A stretch of DNA of 64,000 nt from SZUA-217 sp964194555 (GCA_964194555.1 CAXMMT010000078.1:1-64000), one strand, 5' to 3'. Shown: positions 42,096-51,599, numbered from the stretch's first letter. The notes: a model not told the origin generated them from the letters alone. Made by a program: numbers and translations.

Positions 42096-42734
42096 ATGAA
42101 TAGCCGGAGAGCAATCTCGTGGCTACTTTGGTTTCACGTGGAACACAGTTACTGGACACGAGTAGGGGATCATGTCGGTCACGGGATCGATTCCTCACAG
42201 CTTGCCCAACTGATTGACTACCGAGACTGGCTTGTTGCCGAGGCCCTCCCGGTTGGCGGGATCGGCCCGGCGGAGGCGGTGAGGATCGACCGAAGGCATA
42301 TCGCTGATTCACTACTTTTTGCGGCTCCGCTGCAGGACCCGGGTGAGATCTGGGATTTGGGCTCGGGTGCGGGTCTCCCTGGGATACCACTGGCCATCCT
42401 GTTTCCAGAGACCCCTGTGGTTCTCATCGATCGTTCCTCGCGGAGTGCCGATTTGATGAGACGGGCCGTGAGGATTCTCGATTTGCCAAACGTGCGGGTG
42501 GAGCATCTTGATATCGATCGTTTGCGAGGAGACTCCCCTACGATTGTTTCCAGGGCGGCTTTGCCCCCAGAAAGGATGCGCCGTGTGGTGACGAAGCATC
42601 TCGATCGTCAGGGAGTGGCGATCGTTGGTGGATCGTGGACAAGGAAGCCGAGCGCTCCGGGATGGGAGATACTAGAGATTCCACGCGATGTCCTTGACCA
42701 TACGGTTTGGCTACTTATCATGCGTCGTCCATGA
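42096..42734 (+). CDS. rsmG: 16S rRNA m7G527 methyltransferase RsmG
   Basis: 212 residues from ATG 42096; a GTG at 42138 inside a parS-like site is an alternative giving 198. The SAM-binding motif is DLGSGAGLPGIPLAI and the family LIDRSSRSADLMRRA helix follows. The N-terminal LAQLIDYRDWLVAEA replaces the usual N-x-x-NLT region and is divergent. It modifies G527 of 16S rRNA. The stop overlaps parA (ATGA). Confidence 0.9.
   Translation: MNSRRAISWLLWFHVEHSYWTRVGDHVGHGIDSSQLAQLIDYRDWLVAEALPVGGIGPAEAVRIDRRHIADSLLFAAPLQDPGEIWDLGSGAGLPGIPLAILFPETPVVLIDRSSRSADLMRRAVRILDLPNVRVEHLDIDRLRGDSPTIVSRAALPPERMRRVVTKHLDRQGVAIVGGSWTRKPSAPGWEILEIPRDVLDHTVWLLIMRRP
42130..42145. promoter_or_regulatory. parS-like site 1 (rsmG 5' end)
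   Basis: GGTTTCACGTGGAACA matches the parS consensus TGTTTCACGTGAAACA at 14 of 16 positions. ParB would nucleate here close to the origin. Confidence 0.6.
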
Positions 42735-43516
42735 CGAAACCAACAGTGGTCGCCCTTGCCAACCAGAAGGGTGGGGTCGGCAAGTCGACAACGGCAATCA
42801 ATCTGGCTGCCGCACTGGCATTCCAGGATCAGCGGGTGTTGCTCATCGACCTCGACCCACAAGGCAACGCCTCGAGTGGGCTTGGTATCGAACGTCGCAG
42901 TATCGAAGTATCGGTTTATGACGTCCTGCTCAAGGAGTCAGACATTGGCGATGCCATCGAACCGACCTCGGTGCGCAATCTCTTTGTGGTGCCGGCCACA
43001 ATCGATCTGGCGGGCGCCGAGATCGAGTTGGTCTCGATGTTTTCACGTGAAACAAGACTGAAGACGGCGATCTCGGAGATTGATCAGGAATTCGACGTGG
43101 TGTTCATCGACTGTCCACCATCGTTGGGTCTGCTCACCGTCAATGCGCTTGCTGCTGCTGGTGAGGTGATGATACCGATCCAATGTGAGTATTACGCCCT
43201 GGAAGGTCTCACCCAGTTGCTCAAGAACGTCGAATTGGTCACATCCAGTCTCAACCCGGCATTGAAGGTTTCTGGGGTGATTCTCACCATGTATGACGCT
43301 CGGACCAAGCTCTCCAAGGATGTCGCCTCCCAGGTTCGTGAATATTTTGGCGAGATTACTTACCGTACAGTCGTCCCCAGATCGGTTCGGCTCTCCGAGG
43401 CACCGTCTTACGGTGAGCCTATCGAGGCTTTTGACCCGATGAGCAGGGGGGCAATTGCCTATCGGCACCTCGGCAAGGAATTCATCGAACGGCATAACGT
43501 CGAAGAGGAGGATTAG
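42731..43516 (+). CDS. parA: Chromosome partitioning ATPase ParA
   Basis: 261 residues from the ATG overlapping the rsmG stop. Deviant Walker A is ANQKGGVGKSTTAINLAA; Walker B region is FDVVFIDCPPSLGLLTVNAL. It forms ATP-dependent gradients on the nucleoid that move ParB-parS complexes. A parS-like site lies within its coding sequence. Confidence 0.95.
   Translation: MTKPTVVALANQKGGVGKSTTAINLAAALAFQDQRVLLIDLDPQGNASSGLGIERRSIEVSVYDVLLKESDIGDAIEPTSVRNLFVVPATIDLAGAEIELVSMFSRETRLKTAISEIDQEFDVVFIDCPPSLGLLTVNALAAAGEVMIPIQCEYYALEGLTQLLKNVELVTSSLNPALKVSGVILTMYDARTKLSKDVASQVREYFGEITYRTVVPRSVRLSEAPSYGEPIEAFDPMSRGAIAYRHLGKEFIERHNVEEED
43039..43054. promoter_or_regulatory. parS-like site 2 (inside parA)
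   Basis: GTTTTCACGTGAAACA has the full 14-base core TTTCACGTGAAACA of parS; only the first two bases differ. It encodes part of parA, so selection has kept both functions. Confidence 0.75.
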
Positions 43517-43519
43517 GAG

Positions 43520-44374
43520 TTGAGCCCACGTAAGGCAGGTCTTGGCCGTGGTCTGGAGGCGCTGATACCAAGTGAGCCGGACGAGACCTCGGAGTCGGTA
43601 TTACTTCAGGTTCCAGTTGATGAGATTGAGGCCAACCCGGATCAGCCGAGAAGCCGGTTCGATGACGTCTCGCTCGACGAGCTCTCCGCCTCGATAGAGG
43701 AAGTTGGCATTCTCCAGCCAATCGTGGTTACCCCTACCGACACCGGGTACACCCTTGTCGCCGGCGAGCGGAGGTGGCGAGCCGCCAAGCGTGCTGGACT
43801 AGATACGATTCCAGCCGTTACCCGAGAGGCTTCGGGTGATTCCACCCTTGTCGAGTCACTCGTGGAGAATGTACAGCGTCAAGATCTAACTCCCCTCGAA
43901 GAGGCACACGCCTATCGTCAACTCCTGGAAGATTTTGGAATGACACAGCAGCAGGTGGCTGATCGGGTCGGAAAGTCGCGTCCGGCCGTCTCCAATACCC
44001 TCCGTCTTCTGCAACTGCCAGGTCCGGTTCAGACATTGGTGGACGCCGGGCATCTCAGCGCTGGGGCTGCGAGGGCTCTCTTGGGGTTGGAGGATGAGAA
44101 GTACGTCATGTATCTGGCCGAGAAGGCACACGCAGAAGGATGGAGCGTGCGCCAGGTCGAGGAAGCAGTGCGCACGCGGCGCGAGATGGAATCTCCAACC
44201 CGGAAGGAAAGCGTCCGTGTGGTACGGCCGGTGGAGATCATCGAGTTGGAGAAGCGATTGATCGAACGATTGGGGACCAAGGTCAACATCAGCTATCGCA
44301 ACGAGAGAGGCAAGGTCGAGATTCGATTTGGCTCAATCGAGGAGCTCGAGCACATCTATCGGGTCATCTCCTAG
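43520..44374 (+). CDS. parB: Chromosome partitioning protein ParB
   Basis: 284 residues from a TTG preceded by AGGAG; three bases follow the parA stop. The N-terminal GLGRGLEALIP, the CTP-binding GERRWRAAKRAGLDTIPAV and VENVQRQDLTPLEEAHAYRQ boxes, a helix-turn-helix (MTQQQVADRVGKSRPAVSNT) and a C-terminal dimer domain are all present. It loads at parS and slides as a CTP clamp. The TAG stop lies in the CTAG end of a family B repeat. Confidence 0.95.
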   Translation: MSPRKAGLGRGLEALIPSEPDETSESVLLQVPVDEIEANPDQPRSRFDDVSLDELSASIEEVGILQPIVVTPTDTGYTLVAGERRWRAAKRAGLDTIPAVTREASGDSTLVESLVENVQRQDLTPLEEAHAYRQLLEDFGMTQQQVADRVGKSRPAVSNTLRLLQLPGPVQTLVDAGHLSAGAARALLGLEDEKYVMYLAEKAHAEGWSVRQVEEAVRTRREMESPTRKESVRVVRPVEIIELEKRLIERLGTKVNISYRNERGKVEIRFGSIEELEHIYRVIS

Positions 44375-44538
44375 TGGTCTGTCGCCCAAATAGCTACTCG
44401 GTCTCACCCGGCCCTCGACGCCCCTGGCGGCGTCCTCCGCCTCGACGCAGCTACGGCTGCGCCTTCATTGTGCGTCCTGGCCAGATGAGGCCGATGGCTC
44501 GGTGACACCGCGGCATCAATTGAGCGACAGACCACTAG
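44371..44538 (+). repeat. Family B MITE-like repeat, copy 2
   Basis: 168 bp from CTAGTGGTCTGTCGCCCAAA to ATTGAGCGACAGACCACTAG, both ends CTAG. The inside has GACGCC-CCT-GGCGGCGTC and GCAGC-TAC-GGCTGC hairpins. It exactly fills the gap between convergent parB and the CwlM-like gene. Confidence 0.85.
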
Positions 44539-44542
44539 CGTC

Positions 44543-45517
44543 CTACGGGCCGCCTCCCGAGGAACCGGAGGCAAGGAAGTCAGCCAGCCCCTCTACGACC
44601 GTCACCCCCAGACTCTCACTGAGATGACGACGTGAGATGACCGCGGCCGGAGCTCTCGTTTCTTTGAGCATTGCGCTTGCCCGACCTTCCACACGTCCGC
44701 CAACAACAGAAGAAAGAGACTTGGCCAGTTGCTCACCCGCTGCTGAGGTGCTGTGTTCGGTAGTGAAATAGAAAACACAGTCTTCGTCCGACGGGTTGAT
44801 TCGGAAGGCGATGATGAGATCCGATCCCATTCGGTTGGCTCGTCTCGCCCGGATACGCTCGGGCAGTTGGGTATCCTGACTCCTCGACATCATGGGGAGT
44901 CCTCCGGCGTCTTGGATCGCAATGGCGGCCCCGCTGGCGGCTGCCCAAGCCTGCCGGGTCTCGTGGGGGTCGCGACAGCCGGCGTCGAGGTAGACCCTGG
45001 TCCCGGCGACGGTGGGAGGGAGTCTCCTCAGCCACTCTCTCTCCCGAAGAGCGTGACGTCCCTCCTTCATATCTCCTCTGCTCACGAGACGGATCTCGGT
45101 GACGACCTCCGGCCCTACTTTTCCATCTTCTGCCAGATTGCGATTGTGCTGGAAGTCGATCACCGCCGTCTCGGTGTCTGGTCCGAAGATCCCATCGGCT
45201 TTACCCGAGTCGAATCCAAGAGAGTTGAGACGTGACTGCAATTCGGCCACGTCCTCACCCCGAACCATCGGCCGACGCATGTAGACGAGACGGTCACCAA
45301 GCCGATAGCCGGCCTCATATAGGGATCGCCAGGTATCGGGCCCGACGATTCCATCAACGTCCAGACCCTTCGCCTTCTGGAATGCCATCACAGCATCCAG
45401 TGTGAAGTCGCCAAAGACCCCCCGTACGTCGTCGGCTGATTCGAAGCCAAGCGCGGCAAGTCGATCCTGGATGTCCCGAATGGGAGGGCCCTCGTCACCG
45501 AGGCGAAATAGACGCAT
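44543..45517 (-). CDS. CwlM-like peptidoglycan-binding protein with degenerate amidase domain
   Basis: 324 residues. Two PG_binding_1 domains (about 5-65 and 80-145; VDGIVGPDTWRSLYEAG and ADGIFGPDTETAVIDFQ) precede an Amidase_3-like domain (about 170-320). The usual zinc-site strings are lost: LDAGCRDPH where LDPGHGGxDPG is expected, IAFRINPSD where ISIHAN is expected, and PAAVISRRHLSES where a Glu-containing strand is expected. It is therefore probably not an active amidase. In mycobacteria the syntenic CwlM regulates MurA and peptidoglycan synthesis rather than cleaving the wall; the same may hold here. It follows trxA in the same direction. Confidence 0.83.
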   Translation of the reverse strand: MRLFRLGDEGPPIRDIQDRLAALGFESADDVRGVFGDFTLDAVMAFQKAKGLDVDGIVGPDTWRSLYEAGYRLGDRLVYMRRPMVRGEDVAELQSRLNSLGFDSGKADGIFGPDTETAVIDFQHNRNLAEDGKVGPEVVTEIRLVSRGDMKEGRHALREREWLRRLPPTVAGTRVYLDAGCRDPHETRQAWAAASGAAIAIQDAGGLPMMSRSQDTQLPERIRARRANRMGSDLIIAFRINPSDEDCVFYFTTEHSTSAAGEQLAKSLSSVVGGRVEGRASAMLKETRAPAAVISRRHLSESLGVTVVEGLADFLASGSSGGGP

Positions 45518-45553
45518 TGGCCGTCGATCTTAGGAAGACCCTGCACCAAGGGC

Positions 45554-45871
45554 TCAGATGTATTCGGCGAGCTCCTGCATCAGACGATGCTTGGGGGCAG
45601 CACCGACGATCCGCTTCTTCTCGACCCCATCCTTGAAGAGAATTAGCGTTGGGATGCTCATGACGTCGTGGGCGGCGGCGGTCTGCGGATTGTGATCAAC
45701 GTCGAGTTTGCCGATATTGAAGCCATCATGCTCCTCAGCGATCTCCTCCAGAACAGGCGCAATCACCCGGCAGGGGCCGCACCATTCGGCCCAAAAGTCG
45801 ACGAGGATGGGCGTCTCAGCGCTGATCTCATCATTGAAAGTCCCGTCGTTGAGGGTGCGAATTTCAGCCAT
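45554..45871 (-). CDS. trxA: Thioredoxin
   Basis: 105 residues with the active site WCGPC in DFWAEWCGPCRVIAPVLEEI, cis-Pro in VMSIPTLILFKDG and the usual length. It reduces protein disulfides and is recycled by the adjacent reductase. It could also supply electrons to the ArsC or AhpD-like proteins in this window. Confidence 0.95.
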   Translation of the reverse strand: MAEIRTLNDGTFNDEISAETPILVDFWAEWCGPCRVIAPVLEEIAEEHDGFNIGKLDVDHNPQTAAAHDVMSIPTLILFKDGVEKKRIVGAAPKHRLMQELAEYI

Positions 45872-45922
45872 GTCGGTTTCCTTCTCCTTGGTCTACCTCA
45901 GTGAACCTGACTCACTGATAGG

Positions 45923-46846
45923 TCATTCCTGGTGTGCCAGCCATCGTTCGGCATCGATGGCAGCCATACAGCCTGTTCCCGCCGCCGTCACAGCTTGGCG
46001 GTATACGTGGTCGGCAACGTCACCAGCAGCGAAAACACCTTCGACCGAGGTGTGTGTTCCGCCGCTGTCTGCGATTATGAGATAACCGTTTTCGTCGAGA
46101 TCCAACTTGTCCACGAAGAGGTCGGTCGTGGGCTTGTGTCCGATCGCGACGAACACGCCATCGATTGCCATCTCCGAGGACTCCCCGGTAACGGTGTCCT
46201 CGAGCGTCACCCCGGAGACGAGATCGTCACCATGGATCTCAGTCACGATCGAGTTCCACCTCATCTCGATCTTGTCGTTCGCTTCAGCGCGAGCGGCCAT
46301 GATCTTGGAGGCTCGCAACTCATCTCGTCGATGTATGACGGTTACTTTGGAGGCGAATTTGGTCAGGAACAAGGCCTCTTCCATTGCAGTGTCTCCGCCA
46401 CCGACGACGATCAGTTCCTTATCCCGGAAGAAGAATCCGTCACATGTTGCACATGCGGAGACGCCCTTGCCGGTGAGCTTATCCTCACCCGGGACACCGA
46501 GCCATGTTGCTGAGGCACCCGTGGCGATGATGACGGCGTCGGCTGTGTACTCGTCGGCTCCGACGTTGATCCTGAAGGGTCTCGTGGAGAAGTCGACTTC
46601 GGTCACATCGACTTGATGGAGCCTCGTTCCGAATCTCTCAGCCTGCTTTCGAAACTGGTCCATCAGTTCTGGTCCCAGGATCCCGTCAGGAAATCCAGGA
46701 TAGTTCTCGACGTCGGTTGTGATCATGAGTTGACCACCGGCCAACACGCCCTCGAAGACGATCGGATTGAGATCGGCGCGTGCGGCGTACAGCGCTGCGG
46801 TGAGACCTGCCGCGCCTGATCCGATAATCACCAACTTTTCATGCAT
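45923..46846 (-). CDS. trxB: Thioredoxin reductase
   Basis: 307 residues from the ATG at 46846 with GAGGAAG upstream; a longer open frame 5' overlaps the next gene and is rejected. FAD site IIGSGAAGLTAALYAARADL, redox CATCDG, NADPH site VVGGGDTAMEEALFL and C-terminal GVFAAGDVAD are present. It is a flavoenzyme passing electrons from NADPH to thioredoxin. Its ATG overlaps the upstream stop (TAATG). Confidence 0.94.
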   Translation of the reverse strand: MHEKLVIIGSGAAGLTAALYAARADLNPIVFEGVLAGGQLMITTDVENYPGFPDGILGPELMDQFRKQAERFGTRLHQVDVTEVDFSTRPFRINVGADEYTADAVIIATGASATWLGVPGEDKLTGKGVSACATCDGFFFRDKELIVVGGGDTAMEEALFLTKFASKVTVIHRRDELRASKIMAARAEANDKIEMRWNSIVTEIHGDDLVSGVTLEDTVTGESSEMAIDGVFVAIGHKPTTDLFVDKLDLDENGYLIIADSGGTHTSVEGVFAAGDVADHVYRQAVTAAGTGCMAAIDAERWLAHQE

Positions 46847-47121
46847 TATTCTTCCTCGATCCTCTTGAACCAGAAGTAGCCGCCCACTCCAAGAAGCAGA
46901 GCTCCCAGGACAGCGAATGCTCCTGCAGTGGCGAGCGGAATCTCCAGTGCCCCGAAGATTGCCCACGACAGGAATATCAACGCGGTCAACGCCATTGCCA
47001 GCGTCAGGATTCCCAGTCCGGTGAGCTTGATGCCATAGGCGACCCGGTCGACAGTCATTGCCCGGACCTTCTGTGCAATCTGCTCGAGGAGTTCGGCGAA
47101 TTTGATGGCGTATTCGTGCAT
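46846..47121 (-). CDS. Small membrane protein, holin-like
   Basis: 91 residues with an N-terminal amphipathic helix (ELLEQIAQKVRAMTVDRVAY) and two membrane helices (LTGLGILTLAMALTALIFLS; LATAGAFAVLGALLLGVGGY) with a charged end. It resembles the actinobacterial phage-holin-superfamily-type proteins often found next to trxB. The function is not known. Confidence 0.72.
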   Translation of the reverse strand: MHEYAIKFAELLEQIAQKVRAMTVDRVAYGIKLTGLGILTLAMALTALIFLSWAIFGALEIPLATAGAFAVLGALLLGVGGYFWFKRIEEE

Positions 47122-47215
47122 GTCGGCGTCAGGCTAGTTCTAAGGTCCTGAGACCGGTATTTCGTCCCGCTTCCGCCGAGAAACGGATTCCTCGCCGCTA
47201 GACAGCGAACGGTCT

Positions 47216-50200
47216 TTAGACCGCCACCTCTTCAGATTCTGAGTCGTACCGATTGAATACGTCCTCGTAGAGGTCGAGGTAAGCCTTGAATCCATGAGTC
47301 GTGAAGAACTCTAAAGCCGATCTAGCGGCCTCGATCGCCTCGGGATGGTCGGAGGGCAGAACCGCCGCCGTGACCGCATCGGCGTGCGCCCGAGGTAGGG
47401 GCGGCATGGTCTTCGACCACAGTTCGATCAGCTTCCGCCGGGCGACGAGAGCCGACTTGTTGTCATCATCCAACGCCGCCACCACCATCATGGCGAACTG
47501 ACGCAGTCCGTCGATGGCGCGACCTTTCCTATCGACGGCCTCGAGTCGATCGAGCAACTGGCGGGCGCCGTTCACGTCGTCGGTGATGCCGACGCTCCCC
47601 AAACCAGGTTCGATAGATGCTGGGTAGTAATTGAGCGGTTCAGGCTCACCTTCCAGGATCAGTCTTGTCACAGTCTCGAGATCCCCTTTGAGATACATGG
47701 CATTCGCACGGATCTGTTCCCCCGCATCCTTGATCTGGGGATCGTCGCTCTCGAGATACACTTCGACTATCTCGAGGATTCGGGCGTGTTTGGCCGGGTC
47801 CGTACCGTCTCGTGTTTGTTCGAACTGAAGCCGATTGATCTCGAAAGCATCGGCCCAGAACTCGGAAAGGTCGAAGCTCTCACCATGCTCGACCATCGAG
47901 AGCGCCCTCTCAATGTCACCGCCTTGGAATGTGTAAATCGAGTGAAAGAAAAGAGATCTGAATTGCCAGCCGATATTGCCTGACTTGTCAATCAGTCGAT
48001 CGAACTTGTCAATCTCGAATAGCATCTGACTGTCGGATATGGTCGTCGCACCGAAGTTGTTGATGGCACGAATCTCCGCGTTGAGAAGACCACGGTCAGC
48101 GGCCACATCCGCTATCCCGCGCAGGAGGGCCACGCTTTCCACGCCACGTCCGCCTTGCGCCAGTGACAATGCCTTGTTGTTGAGCGTGTCCAGCAACTCC
48201 TCGACCATATCCAACTGCTCGAGAACCGGCAGTACACGATCGGCAACCTCGATCGCCTTCACCTCCTGTCCGGCGAGGGCCAATGCACGAGAGGTTTCAC
48301 TGGCCAGCCGGGCCCAGATCTCGTCGGCAGCCTTCGGCGTGGTTTCGTAGACTGGCAAAATGACCTGCACCGCCTTGGCAGCGTCAAAATTCCCGGCAAG
48401 ACCGTACGCAACGCGAGTGGCGGCGCGTGCGACTCCTAGAACATCCCGTGCCTCCCGGTACCATTCGAGGGCCTCATTGCCGATCTCAAATGCCAGATCC
48501 TCCCGTCCCGTCTTCTCGAGACAGACGCTCAGTTGTATCTTCAGGTCCGCGATCTCGGCCTCATCAGAAGTCAGTTCAATTGCATGTTGATATAGCGAGA
48601 CGGCTTGTCGATCTGAGCGCAACTCCCGGGCCCGCTTGGCCGAAGCAACGAGGGATTCGCGGGCTCGGTTCAGCAACTCCGTATTCTCGGGATCGGCGGC
48701 GGCGGCACTGGCGTAATGACCCGCAACGACACCGGCCAACTCTGGATCATTCAGCAACTCCGTTCGACGGGCGACCTCGAGATGACGGCTGACACGATCG
48801 GATCTGGCCAGACGCCCGTATGCGACCTCGCGGATGAGGCTCTGTACGAACCGATACTGGCCACGTTCGGGCGAGCGACGATCTTCGTCCAACTCGAGAA
48901 CATCACTTCGGACCAATGACCTCAAGGTCGTTTCCAGCTCCTCGGGGGTCTTGTCAGCCATGTCAGCAATCCCAACCAGGGTGAAGGAAAGCCCGAGTAC
49001 TGAAGCGTCCTGGATGACCGCCACCTCGTCGGGTTCCAGGCGGTCGAGTCGTGCTCCGATTATGGCGCTGACACTGTCCGGTATGGCCAACTCGCCCGGG
49101 TCGCCAACCAACTCGTATCCATCATCAACGGCTACCAGATCACCCGAGTTGATGAGCATGCGGACGAACTCGACGGCATGAAGGGGAACCCCAGCCGTCC
49201 GATCGGCAATACGATCCAAGACATCGGTCGGAATCCCCGGCGCAAGACCGGTGACCAGTTCTCTCATGGCGCCGTCATCGAGACGGCTGAGATGCATGAG
49301 GAGTGAGCGCCGCCGCGCCGCGCCCCAATCTGGACGTTTCTCGAGAAGCTCGGGTCGGGCCAGTGCCAGAACCAGTATCGGGTTTTGGGTGCTTCTCTCG
49401 ACCAGCTCCTCGATGAATTCAAGCAGCCCCTCATCTGCCCAGTGGAGATCTTCGAAGACCATGAGAACCGTTCCCCGCTCGGAGATTCTCTGGAAAAAGG
49501 TGCGAAGGGCGGCGTACAACTCGGACCGATCGCCTGGTGGCATCTCCGAAATGCCGATGAGGGCGGCCAGCCGGGGCTCGATCCATTTTTGGTCCTCTTC
49601 GTCGGGAGCGAACTCTGCCACTGTCGTCCGCAGTTTCATCCTGGCCTTGGCGGCGTCTTCACCTTCCGTGATCCCCGCGCGCTGTCGGATCATCTCCCCA
49701 AGGGCCCAGAATGTGACCCCCTCTCCGTACGCCGGCGATCGGCCGTTGTGGTAGTAGATGATTTCGGCGATACCGTCGATGTATCGCAGTAGCTCCTGGG
49801 AGAGCCGGGTCTTTCCAATGCCACCCTCGCCGATGATCGAGACCATCCGAGCCCTCTGTTCACGACCGGTGGCGTGAAGCTGATCCTTGAGGAGACGTAG
49901 CTCGTCGTCCCTACCGACAAAGGGCCCTTCAACCAGTTCACTGCCTCGCTTGGACTGAGAGAGAGCTATCACCCGGACCGCGTTGTAGGCGGCAACTGAC
50001 AGCTCCTTGCCTTTCACCTTCTGGTCGCCGATCGCGACGAATTCGACAGCCGAGCCCACCAGGTCCCGGGTGGACTCGCCCACATACACCCCACCGGGAG
50101 GTGCCATCGACTGAAGACGCGAGGCGGTATTGACGAGGTCGCCGACCACAAGGCCATGCTCGTTTCCTCCGGATCCGACCGAGGCTTCACCCGACATGAC

Positions 50201-50710
50201 ACCGGCTCTCGCGTCAAGACCCGGAATGTCGACGTCGCCGCCGAGCCCTCGCACCATGTCGACCAGCTCGAGGGCGGTTCGAGTAGCTCTCTCGGCGTCA
50301 TCCTCATGGGCTGCGGCGGCTCCGAAGACGCCCATCACGGCGTCCCCGATGAACTTGTCGGTCACGCCTCCATAACGGTCGATGATCTCGCGGCATCGGT
50401 CGTAATAGTCGGTGAGCATTGACCGAATGTCTTCGGGATCGCGCCCCTCGGAAAGCGAGGTGTACCCGACGAGATCGGCAAACACGACAGATACCAGACG
50501 CCGTTCACCCCGATCGCTGGTGGGATCTTCCGTGGGACTCGCCGAAGCGGGCGAGTCCTCGAGTGTATTGCCGCAGTTGAAGCAGAACTTGTTCGAAGAA
50601 TCGTTGACTGTGTCACAGTTTGAGCAAGATCGACCCAAGGCATTTCCACAACTCGAACAGAAGGAGTGGTCGGCTGGATTCTCGGTTCCGCAAGAACTAC
50701 ATGTGATCAT
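47216..50710 (-). CDS. Zinc-ribbon / class III cyclase / AAA ATPase / TPR protein
   Basis: 1164 residues. Two zinc ribbons come first (CSSCGTENPADHSFCSSCGN; CSNCDTVNDSSNKFCFNCGN). The cyclase domain (about 70-245) has both metal Asp (VVFADLVGYTSLSE; FIGDAVMGVFG) and the NxxxR pair (GDLVNTASRLQ), so it could be active. Walker A is GEGGIGKTRLSQEL and a long TPR-like helical region fills the rest. It belongs to the same broad group as the gene at 24629-27196 but is longer and keeps the catalytic Asn. Target and signal are unknown. Confidence 0.86.
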   Translation of the reverse strand: MITCSSCGTENPADHSFCSSCGNALGRSCSNCDTVNDSSNKFCFNCGNTLEDSPASASPTEDPTSDRGERRLVSVVFADLVGYTSLSEGRDPEDIRSMLTDYYDRCREIIDRYGGVTDKFIGDAVMGVFGAAAAHEDDAERATRTALELVDMVRGLGGDVDIPGLDARAGVMSGEASVGSGGNEHGLVVGDLVNTASRLQSMAPPGGVYVGESTRDLVGSAVEFVAIGDQKVKGKELSVAAYNAVRVIALSQSKRGSELVEGPFVGRDDELRLLKDQLHATGREQRARMVSIIGEGGIGKTRLSQELLRYIDGIAEIIYYHNGRSPAYGEGVTFWALGEMIRQRAGITEGEDAAKARMKLRTTVAEFAPDEEDQKWIEPRLAALIGISEMPPGDRSELYAALRTFFQRISERGTVLMVFEDLHWADEGLLEFIEELVERSTQNPILVLALARPELLEKRPDWGAARRRSLLMHLSRLDDGAMRELVTGLAPGIPTDVLDRIADRTAGVPLHAVEFVRMLINSGDLVAVDDGYELVGDPGELAIPDSVSAIIGARLDRLEPDEVAVIQDASVLGLSFTLVGIADMADKTPEELETTLRSLVRSDVLELDEDRRSPERGQYRFVQSLIREVAYGRLARSDRVSRHLEVARRTELLNDPELAGVVAGHYASAAAADPENTELLNRARESLVASAKRARELRSDRQAVSLYQHAIELTSDEAEIADLKIQLSVCLEKTGREDLAFEIGNEALEWYREARDVLGVARAATRVAYGLAGNFDAAKAVQVILPVYETTPKAADEIWARLASETSRALALAGQEVKAIEVADRVLPVLEQLDMVEELLDTLNNKALSLAQGGRGVESVALLRGIADVAADRGLLNAEIRAINNFGATTISDSQMLFEIDKFDRLIDKSGNIGWQFRSLFFHSIYTFQGGDIERALSMVEHGESFDLSEFWADAFEINRLQFEQTRDGTDPAKHARILEIVEVYLESDDPQIKDAGEQIRANAMYLKGDLETVTRLILEGEPEPLNYYPASIEPGLGSVGITDDVNGARQLLDRLEAVDRKGRAIDGLRQFAMMVVAALDDDNKSALVARRKLIELWSKTMPPLPRAHADAVTAAVLPSDHPEAIEAARSALEFFTTHGFKAYLDLYEDVFNRYDSESEEVAV

Positions 50711-50807
50711 TCAGAGTGGTGGAACATATTGGGAACCGGAGACTATCGAACAGTTCCCGGCCAGGTCGATCCCGTTTCTCAGGGATGAGTGATTTACGGC
50801 AAATACC

Positions 50808-51599
50808 TCACTCGTCGGTGTGCACGAGGGAACACGTAGCCGCTTCGACGAAAGCGATGGGGGTGTCCTCGCCCAACTGCTCAGCCGTCGGGACGGCAAC
50901 CAAATAGGACGTTTCGGGGTCGAACCCAAAGTCCTCAGCCTCGGCGAAACTCACCTCGCCAACCGCTTTGTATCCCTCGAGATCGGCCACGAGCAGACAC
51001 TCTGCTTGCTTGTCGAGCACGGATTGTTGTTCGTTACCCCCGGTATCCGCGGCGGTCGCGAACTGACCGGCGCGGACCTTTGAAGCTTCACGGCTGAAGA
51101 AACCGACGATCGCCTCTTCTGACCCGGCGTCATCAGCCGAAACAGCGTCTTCGGCGATCGAAGGCGCCTCTGCTCCCTCGTCGGCTCCGGCGGAGGCGAC
51201 AGTGGTGTCTGCTGTCTCACCGGCGTCCCGAGATGCAGCCAGTTCTTCGGTGGCGGCGTCGTCGCCCGAGAATCCGTCCGTGTTGAGAACCGCCACGAGG
51301 CCCACGACCAGAAAGAGGCCTGCAGCCGCGTACGACCAGCGGAAATACCAGGGCGTGGTCTTCTTGGTCGCAACTGGTTGGGCTTTGAGCTGGGTCCAGA
51401 TATCTCGATGCAGCGCCGCCTTCTCAATATCGGACATGACGGCCGGTTGAACATTCGCGAGTGCGTTGAGGGCGGTCTTCTGCGCCTCATACTCGGAGCG
51501 GGCCTTTCCGGACGACGCAACGAGGGCGCGGGCCTCGGTCTCATCGTCGAGGGCTCCCTCGGCGAGAGCGGCGATCAACTCGATCTCGTGTTTACGCAT
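50808..51599 (-). CDS. Membrane anti-sigma factor
   Basis: 263 residues. The N-terminal cytoplasmic helices (HEIELIAALAEGALDDETEA) resemble an anti-sigma domain without the zinc HxxxCxxC motif. One membrane helix (about 87-108, YAAAGLFLVVGLVAVLN) leads to an Asp/Ala/Glu-rich extracytoplasmic region with two Cys near the end (ECLLVADLEGY; ATCSLVHTDE). It follows the ECF sigma gene by 21 bases, matching the mycobacterial sigM-rsmA order. It should hold the sigma factor until a wall or redox signal releases it. Confidence 0.82.
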   Translation of the reverse strand: MRKHEIELIAALAEGALDDETEARALVASSGKARSEYEAQKTALNALANVQPAVMSDIEKAALHRDIWTQLKAQPVATKKTTPWYFRWSYAAAGLFLVVGLVAVLNTDGFSGDDAATEELAASRDAGETADTTVASAGADEGAEAPSIAEDAVSADDAGSEEAIVGFFSREASKVRAGQFATAADTGGNEQQSVLDKQAECLLVADLEGYKAVGEVSFAEAEDFGFDPETSYLVAVPTAEQLGEDTPIAFVEAATCSLVHTDE

